DNA from: Coccinella septempunctata
Taxonomy: Eukaryota > Arthropoda > Insecta > Coleoptera > Coccinellidae
Direction: 5' to 3'
DNA: 64,000 nucleotides
Assembly: GCF_907165205.1 (NCBI RefSeq)
Contig: NC_058196.1
Span: 20,564,501 to 20,628,500, forward strand
Shown here: in pieces, positions 42,438 to 54,454 of the stretch
How positions within the stretch are numbered: position 1 is the first letter of the stretch
Layout of the letters: the number at the start of each line of letters is the position of its first letter
The notes under the pieces: generated by a model
The model's input: the letters and a program-made list of their open reading frames with translations, nothing else
What the model was told of the DNA's origin: nothing
The model's database searches: none
Program-made: the position numbers and the translations under genes

Positions 42438-43057
42438 TACAGGGTGAGTCTTTGACTCGTAGAAATATTTAAACAGTAGGTTCCGGTTCGGCCCTGATAA
42501 AAAGATATAGCCGTTTTGAATTTTCATGATGAGCTGTGCCATCCCTGGAAAAACAAAATTACCCGTAACACTACACTTCTGTTGCTTTTTCGAACAGCAT
42601 TCAGCCGAAATACCCAGTTTTCAAATTTCACAGATATTTTTTTAAATTTTGAACACCAACTTACTAGAAAACGGCGCATTATACGAAAAAATATGAAGTA
42701 TGAAGAATACTTTTATTTTAAAAAACGTCCGAATATTCTTCAGATATTCAAAAATTCTTCAGATAGCTTCCAACTTAGCTTCAAGAGTTGGGTTTTTTTA
42801 ATTTTTGGTATTTTAATGGTACGTAATGGTCATGATGAGAAGACTGGAAGACGTTGGCGATATCTTCCGAAATTCATTTCATTCGATGAAACTCTTTGCT
42901 GTGAGATAAAACTAAAAATAACATTTTCTATGGTTTTTCAACAGCCTGTATATTTTGAAACGAGCCGATTTGGACAAAATGGTAAAGAAGAAAAGTGTTA
43001 TTTTTGACCTCAAGAATTTACTGTTAAAATACTTGTACGAATCAGACTCACCCTGTA
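42438..43057. mobile_element. Short TIR element, copy 2 (620 bp)
   Basis: Begins TACAGGGTGAGTCTTTGACT and ends with the complement of TACAGGGTGAGTCTGATTCG, flanked by TA on both sides. Inner TIR continues AAATATTTAAACAGTA. Non-autonomous: the 163-codon frame inside shows no transposase motif. Confidence 0.75.
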
Positions 43058-44130
43058 TAATATTCAATAAGAAGAAGCTTCCATATTACCAAAAAAAATT
43101 AGATGGAGTAAACTGACTGGAATAGGCAGTCTTTATGTCTTCAACTCCCCGATCAAATCTTCATCTTAACGATTGAAATAGACTTTAATCACATCAGGTG
43201 TTGAATTGAACTAATCAAACTTCGTGAAATCAGCCGTTAATCTCGGATACGAAATATATTTCGAAACATGTTAAGTTGCAAAGCAATGGCAAGGTCCGAC
43301 CAGCAGAACGTAGGCGTTCTCAGTAATTCAGATATTGTGTTTCAATGCAGGTCACAATATCTGAACCCATTTACTAAGTCCTGAATAGGTTATGTTGCTA
43401 CATTATTAATACAGTGTCACGAAGGTTCCTTTGTTAATCTGAGAAATTAAACTGTTTATATTCCGGTACCCGAAAGCCACTTAATGGGAAACCAACTTAG
43501 GTCTTTCGAGGAACTGAAGTTTCAAATTTGAGACCCTGTTAAACATCCCTCCCAGAGGACCCTATTGTTCGACTAGGGAGTTGATTTAATACGTGGTGTA
43601 GCTTTGAATCTATACGATCGTTGAAAAGAAGTCGAACAGAATTTTCATTGCAGATATTTTTCTTTTAATTTTCATTCCATTTTTATCACCTTTCGCTCGA
43701 TTTCATAAATGCTATAGTGAACGAGCATAATAAAAGGAAGAAAACGGTGAAGTATCTATATGCTGAAAGGACGGCTTTTTGTTTCAATTGTTATGAATTT
43801 TAATAGCATTAAAAAAAGTAATAAATGCTCCACCTTGAAGCTTCAAGAGCTGAGCATTAAAGAACAATCGGAATACAAAGGGTATCTTCAAAGATGAATC
43901 TTTATTTCAAACAGGTGGTAGAACTGGTCGAAATAAACCATTTCACCAATAAATGCCTGCATAAGACTCTTAAAATGACATACTTATGTCATGAATCAAG
44001 TATATCCTTACCTATATGTCCCTTGTTTTGTGCCTTGTGGTATTTTCATCACAAAGCCATCTAAGATCGAGAGTATATAGTCCATTCAAGAATGATTAGG
44101 TTGGCTATGGTTAATTTAAGCTAGTTGGAG
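43058..44130. other. No recognised feature
   Basis: AT-rich spacer, no repeat partner found. Confidence 0.4.
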
Positions 44131-44375
44131 CCATAGACATAGAGGCATGGACTGAACATTCCCTTTCCATCTGTGCATGAAATACGGTGAAAGAAGTGAC
44201 AGGGAGGAACTGAACATCAGGTCAGCTAGTTGTCTTTTTCTAGAATTTTGATTGGTCCACACTCACGTCTATGTCGATTGAAAAAAGACAGGTATTGGAC
44301 TGATGATCATTTTTTTTTTCTATAAAATAGCCAATTTCATTCTGGTATTGCTCACTCATGTCTCTATGTCTATGG
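44131..44375. mobile_element. MITE, 245 bp, CCATAGACATAGAG ends
   Basis: CCATAGACATAGAGGCATG at 44131 and the complement CATGTCTCTATGTCTATGG ending at 44375 form a 19-bp inverted repeat with one mismatch; the match continues loosely (GACTGA/GAGTGA). No coding capacity and no clear target duplication. Confidence 0.65.
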
Positions 44376-44572
44376 TAATAGCCCATAAGTTAAGGTTTTG
44401 TGTTTCGGAATTCAAGTTGGAATTGCGAATCTGTAGATGTACTATATGTGAATGTATGTGCCGAATGTAATTTGAATTATTGTCTACTGCTGTTTATGAT
44501 TTTGTTGTATCACTTTTGGATGCTGATTAATATAGTTCTATATTTGAATTTTTTTTCGAGTACTTTTTCCAT

Positions 44573-45803
44573 GCATAAAAAAAATATTGCGTTACCATAG
44601 CAACAAACAAAAACTCATTAGAAGTGTCAGTGTGAAGTCTGAGGTCATAAAAGTAAACCAGAATTACACAATAAATTGAAAGAAAGAAGATGTCCACCGA
44701 AATTGTGAAAATCGAAAAATTGGTGTATTGAGCCATCATCAAGTATACTTGTATTCAAAAGGGTTAAGAGGTAAGCAGATTTACGAAGATATGCTCAATA
44801 CCCTTGGTGATTAATGTCCTTCGTATGCGACTGTAAGAAATTGGTCTGCAAGCTTCAAAAGAGGTAAATTTTCCATTGAAGATGATGACCGATCGGGAAG
44901 GCCAGTTTCTGTGTCAGTCCCCTAAAATATCGATGCAGTTCATGACATGATTTTATCAGACCGTCGAATTGGGCTGAAACGGATATCTGAAGCACTGAAT
45001 ATTTCATACGAACGCGTTCATCATATAGTTCACGTCAATTTGGACATGAGAAAAATTGCTGCAAAATAGATCCCCAAAAGTTTGAATGTTGAGCAAAAGC
45101 GTGCAAGGGTAGAAGCATCGCGTTCGATCTGTGCTCAATTTGAAAACGATGTAGACTTCTTAAATCGACTTGTCACTATGGATGAGACTTGGGTACATTT
45201 CTACGATCCAGAAACAATCGATGGAATGGCGACACTCTGGTTCTCCAAGACCTAAAATGTTTCGTGTCAAAAAATCCGCTGAAAAAGTTGCTTCAGTTTT
45301 TTGGGATTGCCATGGAGTAATCATGATTGATTTTTTGGATAAAGGTAGAACAATAACCGGAGATTGCTATTCGACATTATTGACCACTCTACGGGAAAAA
45401 ATTAAAGATAAAAGACGCGGAATGCTATCCAAAGGTGTTTTGTTTTTGCAGGTCAACGCCCCTGCACACAAATCTCACGTTGCCATGCAAAGAATTCGTG
45501 ATTTAGGGTTTGAATTATTAGATTCATCAAATTTGGCTCCATCCGATTATCACCTTTTTCCTCAACTGAAAAAAAGTTCAAAAGGTCGTAAATTTTCTTC
45601 CAACGAGAAGGTTATAAAAGCTGTAAAGGTCTGGTGTGCAGAGCAAGAAGAAACATTTTTTTGAAAGTTCTAGAGATGTTGCAGGTTCGCTGTAATAAAT
45701 GTACCCAATTAAGATGAGAATAGGTTGAGTAATAAAATATTTTGACATTGAAATTTTGTTTGGTTCTATAGTGTGCTAAGATTTTTCGATATATCCTCGT
45801 ATT
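44573..45803 (+). mobile_element. Mariner element M2, near full length
   Basis: Imperfect terminal repeats: the left end (TTACCATAGCAACAAACAAA near 44592) and the complement of the right end (CTATAGAACCAAACAAAATT near 45745-45771) share the pattern. Right end GGTTCTATAGTGTGCTAAGA. Both ends are shared with M3 at 53309-54454, and the right end with M1. Confidence 0.85.
44691..45664 (+). pseudogene. Mariner transposase (M2), several stops
   Basis: ATG at 44691 opens MSTEIVKIEKLVY followed by a stop. The HTH continues KGLRGKQIYEDMLNTLGD, stop, PSYATVRNWSASFKRGKF, FSIEDDDRSGRPVSVSVP, stop. After another stop (44 codons later) the frame leads to VTMDETWVHFYDPET (first catalytic D, 45177-45220). 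Loss of bases at about 45215-45235 shifts the frame into the open piece 45170-45664, with KVASVFWDCHGVIMIDFLDK and LQVNAPAHKSHVAMQRIRDL. Here the second D of DNAPAH is V, and part of the HPPYSPDL segment is deleted (LLDSSNLAPSDYHLFPQL). At least four lesions. Confidence 0.85.
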
Positions 45804-48135
45804 TGTAGACGGTCAGGAAGCTTGCAGAAACAATTTTTTTTCGCTTAAAAGTCCTTTTTTGCAAATATTCATTGGACTCCATCGTCGTTGTGATTGAAGC
45901 GTTCAATAAGATCAACTGGAAGGTTTAATTCATTTTGGCGTTTCAACAGTATTCTAGTAGACGCCCTTTCAGGAAACTAACTGACAAAACACGTCCTTCA
46001 TGTAGAAAATAATGAATGATGTCATGTTTCATTAGAGTTCCCCCTGGGGATCTAAGAACGTGAGGAACAAAGCATAATTACAAGAATTTTCTACCCCATT
46101 GCCGTGGATCTGGTTACTCGTTTGACGACAATTAAAAAACTGTAAGGGTCAAGTAAGGGCGAAATAGGATCATTGCGTGCTACTTGCCTAGCTGAACGTT
46201 CTCCTCCTATCGGAAATATAATACAGTTTCCGATAGGAGGTGAACTTCATAACATTAAAAAAGCTATATCTTCAAGAAGAACAAGTTTGTGTAACCGATG
46301 TCAGCTACTTATTATGACAAATGACATTGTATGACATAACACTTTATAACTTTCATTTTATTGCTTTATTGCCAATGTCATTACATTATGCAAAAAGTAA
46401 AGAAAGACATATTAGCTATTTATGTAACAAGTACATAAATTAGGCTTTTGGACGAGTCCTAAAAGTAACTTGGGCAAGTCCATGAAGCCTAATAATGTAC
46501 GAGTTACATACAAAGCTTTGTGTTCGACTGCAATGCAGAAATTTTATTTTCTGAAATGACTTATTACTGAAAAATATTAAGGCTCGGTTGTTCAATTCTG
46601 GTTTAAACCGAGATTAAAGTTAATCCTGGATTAACGTGACAGATTTGAACGGAAATGTCAAAATTAATCCACTGTAGAAAATGTTATGTGATTTTATTTG
46701 GACGCGAAAAGTTGTGTTTCTGTGCAGAACGGAGATTTCTTCATTGAATAAAAGTGGATGTGAATCCTTCCTTTACCGGGACAACGATCAATCTATATCA
46801 TACAAAAAAACTCATCCATAAAACCTCCGAAATCTCCATGATGCCTGTCCTTTTTTTTATCGAGTGAATATTTCACGAGAACATTTCACAGTCAGAATAG
46901 CAGAAATGATAGAAAAACCATCGCAGTTTCATGAATTTCAAGCAGACCCTCCGCTGACCTCGGCTACGGAGGAAAAATAACTGAAAACCTGCCATTCTCA
47001 CTATATTCCTCACTTCATTGACAGATAACCCAATTTGAAACCGCATACTGGGATCGGCGAAACGAAAAAACAATAAGTCGGAAAAACCACCAGGGAAATC
47101 TGGAAGAAAAGGGATCCCATATTGCCTCGTCGACTAGAACAAACTCCTAATCATTATTCGGGTTTCTGGGGATGGCTCGGATTTCCATCTGCCTGGAAAG
47201 GGCGGAGGGAAATATGATTGCCATCAGATTTTCTTTATGGTAGTATTTTTCATGCGTTTCGAGGCATGCCGATCTGATGAACGTTTTGGAAATTCCAAGT
47301 GTGGCAATTTCACTCACTTTCAGGCGTTTCTATACAAAAGATTATAGTTATACTGATGGATATAGAGAAATAACGAAGGAAATAATTAAACGGTTCATAT
47401 ATGTGGATTTATATTTATTGAACAAGCAGATCTATTCGCCGAGGAGAGAAAAAGTGTAAGTCCTGCAGTCTTTCGGCGAATAGTTAGACTTTCGTTGACT
47501 ACAGGCCATCTGGTATTGTTTGGTAGTCATGGATGGGTGTAGGATTCTACATAGTAAGTGAGACTTGGTTCAGTCTTGATGGTGCGTCGTGATGAGGATT
47601 GAAAAATATCCCTCATGGCTGACCCCCTTTCTTGCTTAAAGACACCATCCTCTGCTTGAGATGTGTTACACTGCACTGAACTGATGAGGAGCAATATTCT
47701 CGACACCGGTCTACAGTTTGTGTGTGTAAATATATTTCAGCCTATCTGGGAATTCCTTCGCTGATTAATGACTAGCACGCATCAATTAAATGACAATTAA
47801 TTCTTCTGATTTTCGTATACTACTCTGGTTCCTTTCTCAAGACTGGAAAAATTATTCTTTATTGAAGAAACAATCCTACAATCATTACCTCGTTATAATA
47901 CGGCAAGAGATCTCAAAAGTTGAAAATAATAACATGAATTAGGACCGAATTATCAGATTTTTCGTAGTCAGGAATAAAATCAAAATCAAAATCTTAATCT
48001 ACAGCACACGTAAACATATTCACTAATTACTTAATTATTAGTATACTTTCTCCAAATTCTATGATTATTCGAAACCTATATCTCTCGATCATAGAGCATG
48101 GCCTTCATAAGGAACATTCCATAACAGAGTAGGTA
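45804..48135. other. Unassigned spacer with hairpins and a GC-balanced block
   Basis: Contains a tight hairpin at 46201-46244, a possible lone transposon end at about 46572 (AAGGCTCGGTTGTTCAA), a GC-balanced non-repetitive block at 46900-47260, and an 11-bp inverted pair at 47432-47442/47473-47483. No gene recognised. Confidence 0.4.
46201..46244. repeat. Hairpin, 15-bp stem
   Basis: TCCTCCTATCGGAAA and TTTCCGATAGGAGG pair across a loop of about 11 bases. Not followed by a T-run, and no role is inferred. Confidence 0.7.
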
Positions 48136-49352
48136 TACTTCATTCACATTTGTTTTAGCAGTCTGTTGGCCATGAAATAATTTTCTCAAGTTTTTGTAAC
48201 TAGAACGCAGTAAGGTTGGCACTCATGAAATGTCGTTAATATATCCTAACGCCGTTGCCACAACTAATATCAATAAATATTACAAAAATGCGGAAAGTGA
48301 TTGAAAAAAGCGAGAGGGTTTCAGGAAGTGCTATTTAGAATTCAGGTCCGCTCATTCAAATAGTTATACCCTGATATTCTTAAATCCACAATACGTCAGA
48401 CGGTAGCGAACATATTCAATGTAAGGGAATTTATATAATATTTCATCTGAATCTAAACGACTTATATTTCAGCTGAATATTTCCACGATCAGAAAGATTG
48501 TGAAAGAAGAGGATGACAAAGAATTTCCTTCTATTGGGAGACCCAAAAAAGTGGTGGCATTTAAGAATTTCATATTTGAGTGAATTAATGCGAAAAGTTC
48601 ACTACAGGATTTTCGATGAATGTCATCGTAGAAATAAGTTCCCGAAAATTGATTTTCCTATTTTTCATTTGAGTTGTCCTATACATTGTAAATGTCTTAA
48701 GGTACCAATAAAAACCTAATTATTATTATTATATCAATGTATTAAGATGAACAGCCACAAATACGCGCCAGTTGTACTGTTAATTGTTTATTCATGTGAA
48801 ATTTCTGTTCAAAGGTGAAGTTCATCTTGAAACTTCCTTTAATTCCTTTTACTTATATTGATGCAAGATGATTTTTGTTGAAGAATTTAACATTCTTGTA
48901 ATTATCTGTTAATTCCTTCGGGATATACCCATTCCCAACCACTGCATCATATGCATTTCATCTTCGGGTTTATATTTTTGAAATCTACAAATGATGTAAC
49001 GTATTCAACCTTTAGCCAAAGAAGATAATGAACATTAACTCTACTCAAGCTAGTGCATATTATGATATTATACTGATCTCTTGTATTTTCCGTGCCAATA
49101 ACTGGATTTGGTGTGCATTCAAGCAGTTTGTACAAACTTCAACTATGTTCGTCACATATTTTCCGAAGAGATTCGACATTGTGATAAAATACGTAATAAC
49201 AGAAACTTTAACGTAGAACCGGCAACATAGCGTTGATTTAAAACGCAAAAATGTTTTGACAAGCGTCATAACCCCACATTTTCGTACTATACAGAGTGAA
49301 ATGTGTCAAATTTCCACGCCAACCGACTGCTAAAATAAAAGTGAATGGAGTA
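48136..49352 (+). mobile_element. TA-target DNA transposon family, copy C
   Basis: Left end TACTTCATTCACATTTGTTT (one change from copy B) preceded by TA; right end GTGAATGGAGTA at 49341-49352. TA does not follow the right end, which may have drifted. Interior is collinear with copy B but lacks the LINE insertion. Coding-like stretch at 48470-48560 reads STIRKIVKEEDDKEFPSIGR then PKKVVAF, after a TATATTTCAG acceptor-like site. Confidence 0.75.
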
Positions 49353-49995
49353 ACAAAAAAAATCTAAATATTGAAAAGAAACCACGTTATGAAACCTATA
49401 TGCTTTTTGTTGAAAAGGCCAGAAATCCGCCGGTAAATTACTGAAAACAATATGTGATTGCAGAAATAAATTTACTGATATTTCTGAAAAACGGATTAGT
49501 TCAATCGGAATAAAACCGATGATATTCCAATTGAAAAATTCCTTCCAAGTATTTATTGATCGTTCATTATCACAAACCACTTTTCCGACGAATATTGCTG
49601 AATATGAGCTGAAACGGCTTTATTGAAAACAGAAAATTCAAATCAACCCCAATATACAATTGACGAGATGTATTTCATTTGCCACTTGTATGCCCGGTTC
49701 TACAAAATATGATCGGGGAATTAACGATTGATTGACGAATCTACCTTGATATGTTTTTCATCGATAATCCAATGAATTATGCGCATTAAAAAATATCATT
49801 CTTGCGACAAAGTGTAATCTACAAACGAACATTTTATGGCTAATTCTTTAGTATTCGGGACTTCAAATGCTTTAGTCATTTCCATCCGGAAATCGAGTGA
49901 CTGTCCGACTGTCGAATAGTTGATCGATCGATCACTAAAAATTAACTTTTCCGAATGTCAGTAAAACTAACATCTATTGTATCAGACTGAATGAA
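49353..49995. other. No recognised feature
   Basis: AT-rich spacer without motifs or repeat partners. Confidence 0.4.
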
Positions 49996-50003
49996 CTTGT
50001 TAA
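49996..50003. repeat. 8-bp target-site duplication (left), CTTGTTAA
   Basis: Identical to 51281-51288 across the P-like element. Confidence 0.85.
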
Positions 50004-51280
50004 CAAAGATTATAGAGTAGAAAGATAGGAAACGAAGCGACTAAAGTGATGTGAGCGCCATCTGTGTTTCAAATGTGTTTTTGAGACTGGTTAAAATTTT
50101 AATTCGAGGAACATACGAAATTTTGTGAGATGTCAGAGTCAGATGGCCATTTTGATCAAACAAGTTTTGAATGTTTTGATTCTCGTATCCATAGAAAATC
50201 TCGTATCGCCTTTTGTTTTTCAAGCCCGTTCTAGTTGCTGATTATTGAAATTTTTGTCTAATTTCTTGGCGAAAACCTCAGAATATCGTTCGAAAATTAT
50301 TGTATGGTGAAGAACTGTGAATCAAATAAAACGAATTTTACTAAGGAAAATGGCAATGTAAGTATTACAACTGGTAACATGTGACTCGGTCATTCATTGA
50401 TTTTAATTCTCAGTGCTACGAAATGGATAAAATTTTCGGGGAGTAAAGGCCTGCAAACACTACTGACTACACCATGTGCAATGAACATTTTACTGCAAGT
50501 CGATTGAGAACTGTTCATCCACGTAAATTGTTGTATGCAGGAAGCATCCCTTGCATGAAGGGCTCATTTAGGGGAAATTATGACTTTTATACGTCTATTC
50601 AAAGATTCTCAATTGCCTTTAATATATTCAGAAATGCAAAAGTTTTATGGATTTCGATTTGGGAATCGGGTGACTGTAAAATTGTTGTTTGGAAAGTCAA
50701 AGTTTTATGAAACCTTCTGTGAGTGTTTTGTTCATTCATCAATCAATTCGTATATTCTGTCATAAAGAGACCATACTATGAAGAAATCATAAGAAAGCAT
50801 GAAGAAATTATACTGACGGGCTTGAATACACGTCTTGTATACCAGTATACCTCTGTAAGGTTCTGGAAATTTTGTAAATAATATATGAGTAACGGAAATG
50901 TGAATCCTATGACGTTAAATTGAATATTGGTTCATATCAATTTCTGATATAAATTGTACAAATTCAACTCAGTTTATTAATTCAAAACGTTTTCACAGAA
51001 TAACACCTTGACGTACCTATAGCAGATAACCATATACTCTTGTATCTTAGTCAAAGCTCTATTCGTTGTCCATAATTTCAAATTTTTGTAAATTTTTTAT
51101 AGATTGCAAATAAAAATTTATCACATCTAACAGCGTATTTCATTGATACCAATCGATTCCAAACAATTTTTTTTTTTTTCAGCACCATCTCATTGTCAAA
51201 TGTGTTTTCACTGGCCAAAATGTAGTCAGTTTTTAGTACTAGCGATATGAGGGCGTTTCCTATCTTTCTACTCTATAAAG
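50004..51280 (+). mobile_element. P-like DNA transposon, copy 2 (1277 bp)
   Basis: Left end CAAAGATTATAGAGTAGAAA as in copy 1. The right end is eroded (CTACTCTATAAAG instead of CTACTCTATAATCTTTG). It is flanked by an exact 8-bp duplication CTTGTTAA (49996-50003 and 51281-51288). It is collinear with 15266-16772 with internal deletions. Subterminal direct repeats at 50055-50082 and 51182-51209. Confidence 0.85.
50304..50710 (+). pseudogene. THAP-domain remnant, P-like copy 2
   Basis: ATG at 50304 gives MVKNCESNKTNFTKENGN, keeping the first THAP cysteine lost in copy 1, up to a GTAAGT donor-like site at about 50358. A TTCTCAG acceptor-like site at about 50414 leads to TKWIKFSG. A frame from 50474 reads MCNEHFTASRLRTVHPRKLL, then YAGSIPCMKGSFRGNYDF, with the CxxHF signature. 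The segment between tryptophan and CxxH has a small deletion that breaks the frame. No catalytic region follows. Confidence 0.65.
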
Positions 51281-51288
51281 CTTGTTAA
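51281..51288. repeat. 8-bp target-site duplication (right), CTTGTTAA
   Basis: Partner of 49996-50003. Confidence 0.85.
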
Positions 51289-52242
51289 GTCGATATACCA
51301 CAGTTTCACAGAACCTAATTTATTATCTTGGTATACAGTGTGTTCTCTTTTATCGTGTTCATTATGTTTTTTATCGAGTTAACTTAAATTTTATCACACT
51401 TTGTTATTGTTGTTAGCTGTCATTATTATTGTTTTGACTGTTTTTATGTTTATTTTTATGATATTTCTGTTAATACTTCGAGCGATGGTAGTTTGTTAGT
51501 TCGATTCAGATCGTAACATTCGTTGATTTAAGTATCTGCGGATGTTAGGATCTGAATTAATTTGTTTAATAAGAAGTAATTTGTGAATGTCACAGTGCTC
51601 AAAGAAACACAACCTGAATTCGATGGTTGTGTACAAAATAATTTGTTGTTAATTATGAAATGAACCCGCGCTCTAATCATAATCATCCCTCTCTTCTCTG
51701 ACTGTAACCGCAATGAACATAAATGAGAAATTGTATCAATTTTTATCCCTTATCTTAATTCTAAAATTGGAATTGGGGATGTTTGCTTATTATCCAAACT
51801 CGCAATATCCATTCCATTGCCATAATTGGCGGCAATCTACTTTAACCGCCGATTCAGCATGAGGAGGAAACGGAAACACGTAGGATTGTCGTCTGCGCGG
51901 AATGGTTCCAACAGGCATGCTTTGATTTCGCGATCTCAAACCGAAACGTCTTCACGTAGCGAAAGCGAACCACTCCCTAAGGAATAACGGGGAAAGAGGG
52001 ATGGTTGAACCGTTAGATACGAATGGTTTCGGGCAGTCCATAATTCATGGAAATGACCGTTCTTATTTGCCGAATTTCGCGGGCCGTTGCTTAGAAATCG
52101 TCCGATTACACCGAGTCGCATGCTTACCATTGTATCTGCGTCCCAGAGAATCTATTGTCGCCAGGAAAGTGGTGTCGTGATCATGGAGTTCCGAAGGTAC
52201 CTAACTATGGATAAATAAATTGTATGGAGTGCGTTATATTGG
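51289..52242. other. Unassigned; GC-balanced block 51780-52180
   Basis: The block has no coding motif or repeat partner and contrasts with AT-rich flanks. Candidate conserved noncoding DNA, by composition only. Confidence 0.3.
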
Positions 52243-52745
52243 GGAATTCTCCTCAATTTGGGTTCTCACAGCATATGCAAGTTTAAACTGAATAATTATG
52301 AGTTTCATTCATGAATTTTTCGAATGCAGCGCAGAAACTATTCAAAATCATTTTTCAAATATGAAGTTTTAAAATTTAAATCGCTTCGTTTCTAGCTTAC
52401 GATTTGGCAACAGAGCCTACTAGAAAATAAAAAGAACAATGGCTTGTTTATAAAATAATAGCTGTTGATTTACAGCCCTCATAAGACGCATACTCACTGG
52501 CGAGCCTCAACAGCAACGGCCATAAAAATCCCATAAAATTTTACGACCTTCCTCGTTCGTTGCAGACTTCATAGACAGCCATCTTTGTCTATCTCATCAC
52601 GATACAGTATTTGTTGGCCTTTATTATCAACGCATATTTCAGTCGATGTTGCCAACTTGTGCAATAGAAACGAAACACTTTTTTTTTTCAAAGATATTTC
52701 ATAAAATATATATCCTTTTCGTTAGAAGGAGTATTCCCTATTGAA
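52243..52745 (-). repeat. Unnamed interspersed repeat, copy 2 (uninterrupted)
   Basis: Reverse complement of 24298-25268 without the MITE. The join around 52482-52484 is the empty target site TAA (TTA on the minus strand). Confidence 0.75.
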
Positions 52746-53308
52746 TCCTCCTAGACTCCTAAGGGCTGTTTCGAATGTTTCTGTTCGGTTCGGCATGTAT
52801 GCAACGAGGTTTTCGATTATTTGTTTCCTGACACTGTTATTCACAAGCTTCAGGTTTCAATAATGAAAAAGATCACACCTAAATAGTGAGGCAATGAATA
52901 CAATAATGAGAATTAATTCAGATGCTTACCACCCGCTGGTATGAATATCAACAAGGGTTATGATCTGAATTGAACTAGCCAATTTGCCATCGTCAGGGCC
53001 ACTGAGTGTAGAACTTTCCACCGAAGAAAAGCAGATGCTGACCATGGTTTCGTCATTTGACCTCGTCAGAGCAACATAGCTTCTTCTTCGATAGAGAACA
53101 TTTGGAATTGATGGACTCTTATGCAATACTGGCAAGCGCTACTGAGTACTATCCGTGGCAGAGCGCCACCCAGAATGAAACGATATCCAGATAGAAACCC
53201 AGACGAAGACAATAGCATAAGTCCCATATTTTCTCTAATTCAGTACGCTGATTCGCTTATTGCGAACAACATGCGTGTACCAAATTGAGAAGTTTTAGGT
53301 ATTATTCT
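52746..53308. other. No recognised feature
   Basis: A GC-balanced stretch near 52920-53200 has no motif or repeat partner. Confidence 0.35.
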
Positions 53309-54454
53309 GCGAAGATATATTTAAAAATTCTTAGCCTACTATAGAATCAAACTAAATTTCATTATCAAAATATTTTATTACTCAACATATTCTTCTCTTA
53401 ATTGCAAACCAGCTTTTATTACCTCCTCGTTGGAAGAAAATTTATGACTTTTTGAACTTTTTTTCAGTTGAGGAAAGAGATTAGAGTCGGATTGAGCCAA
53501 ATCTGGCGAATAAGGGATATGTTCTAGTAATTCAAACCCTAAATCACGAATTTTTTGCATGACAACATGAGATTTGTGTACCCCTGTTGTTGTTCTGCAA
53601 AAACAAAACATGTTTGGATAGCTTCCCGCGTCTTTTCTCTTTGATTCTTCCCCGTAGAGTGGTCAGTAATGCCGAATAGTAATCTTCGGTTATTGTTCTA
53701 CCCTTTTCAAAAAAATCAATCATGATTAATCCAGGGCAATCCGAAAAAACTGAAGCAAGAACTTTTTCGGCGGATTTTTGGACACGAAACTTCTTAGGTC
53801 TTCTTAGGAGAAGCAGAGTGTCTCCATTCCATCAATTGTTGCTTTGTTTTTGGATCGTAGAAATGTATCCAAGTCTCATCTATAGTAACAATTCGGTTTT
53901 TAAATCGAGCACAGATCGACCGCGATGCTTCTACCCTTGCACGCTTTTGGTCAACATTCAAACATTTGGGAATCCTTTTGCAGCAATTTTCCTCATGTCC
54001 GAATTGACGTGAACTATATGATGAACGCGTTCGTATAAAATATTCAGTGCTTCAGATATCCGTTTTAGCCCAATTCGACGTTCTGATAAAATCATGTCAT
54101 GAACTGCATCGATATTTTCGGGGACTGACACAGAAATTGGTCCATCTCCAATGAAAAATTTACCTCTCCTTTGAAGCTTGCAGTCCAATTTTTCACGAGC
54201 GCATACGAAGGACTTTGATCACCAAGGGTATCAAGCATATCTTCGTAAATCTGCTTACCTCTTAACCCTTTTAAATATAGGTACTTGATGATGGCTAGAT
54301 ACCCCAATTTTTCGACTTTCATAATTTCAGTAGATATCTTCTTTCTATTGATTTATTGCATAACTCTGGTTTACTTTTTTGACCGCAAACTTCAGACTGA
54401 CACTTCTAATGAGTTATTGTTCGTTGCTATGGTAACGCAATATTCTTTTTATGC
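53309..54454 (-). mobile_element. Mariner element M3, near full length
   Basis: Minus-strand relative of M1 and M2. Both imperfect ends are present: left GCATAAAAAGAATATTGCGT and right GATTCTATAGTAGGCTAAGA. The right end here is at 53309-53340 on the plus strand. Confidence 0.85.
53378..54322 (-). pseudogene. Mariner transposase (M3), frameshifted
   Basis: Starts with ATG at 54322: MKVEKLGYLAIIKYLYLKGL, then RGKQIYEDMLDTLGD and SPSYALVKNWTASFKG (HTH). Shifted frames continue with VPENIDAVHDMILSERRIGL and RISEALNILYERVHHIVHVN. The TMDETWIHFYDP catalytic segment lies at about 53865-53900, and a final open piece (53378-53611) has HKSHVVMQKIRDLGFELLEH and IPYSPDLAQSDSNLFPQLKK. The second catalytic segment reads TTTGVHKSH in place of DNAPAHKSH, so D is lost. 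M3 keeps the N-terminus that M1 lacks and the SPDL segment that M2 lacks. Confidence 0.85.

Noticed and set aside
42516..43007. 163-codon open frame on the plus strand
   Set aside because: It lies wholly inside a short TIR element, is F/N/K-rich, has no protein motif, and its 5' and 3' parts overlap the inverted ends.
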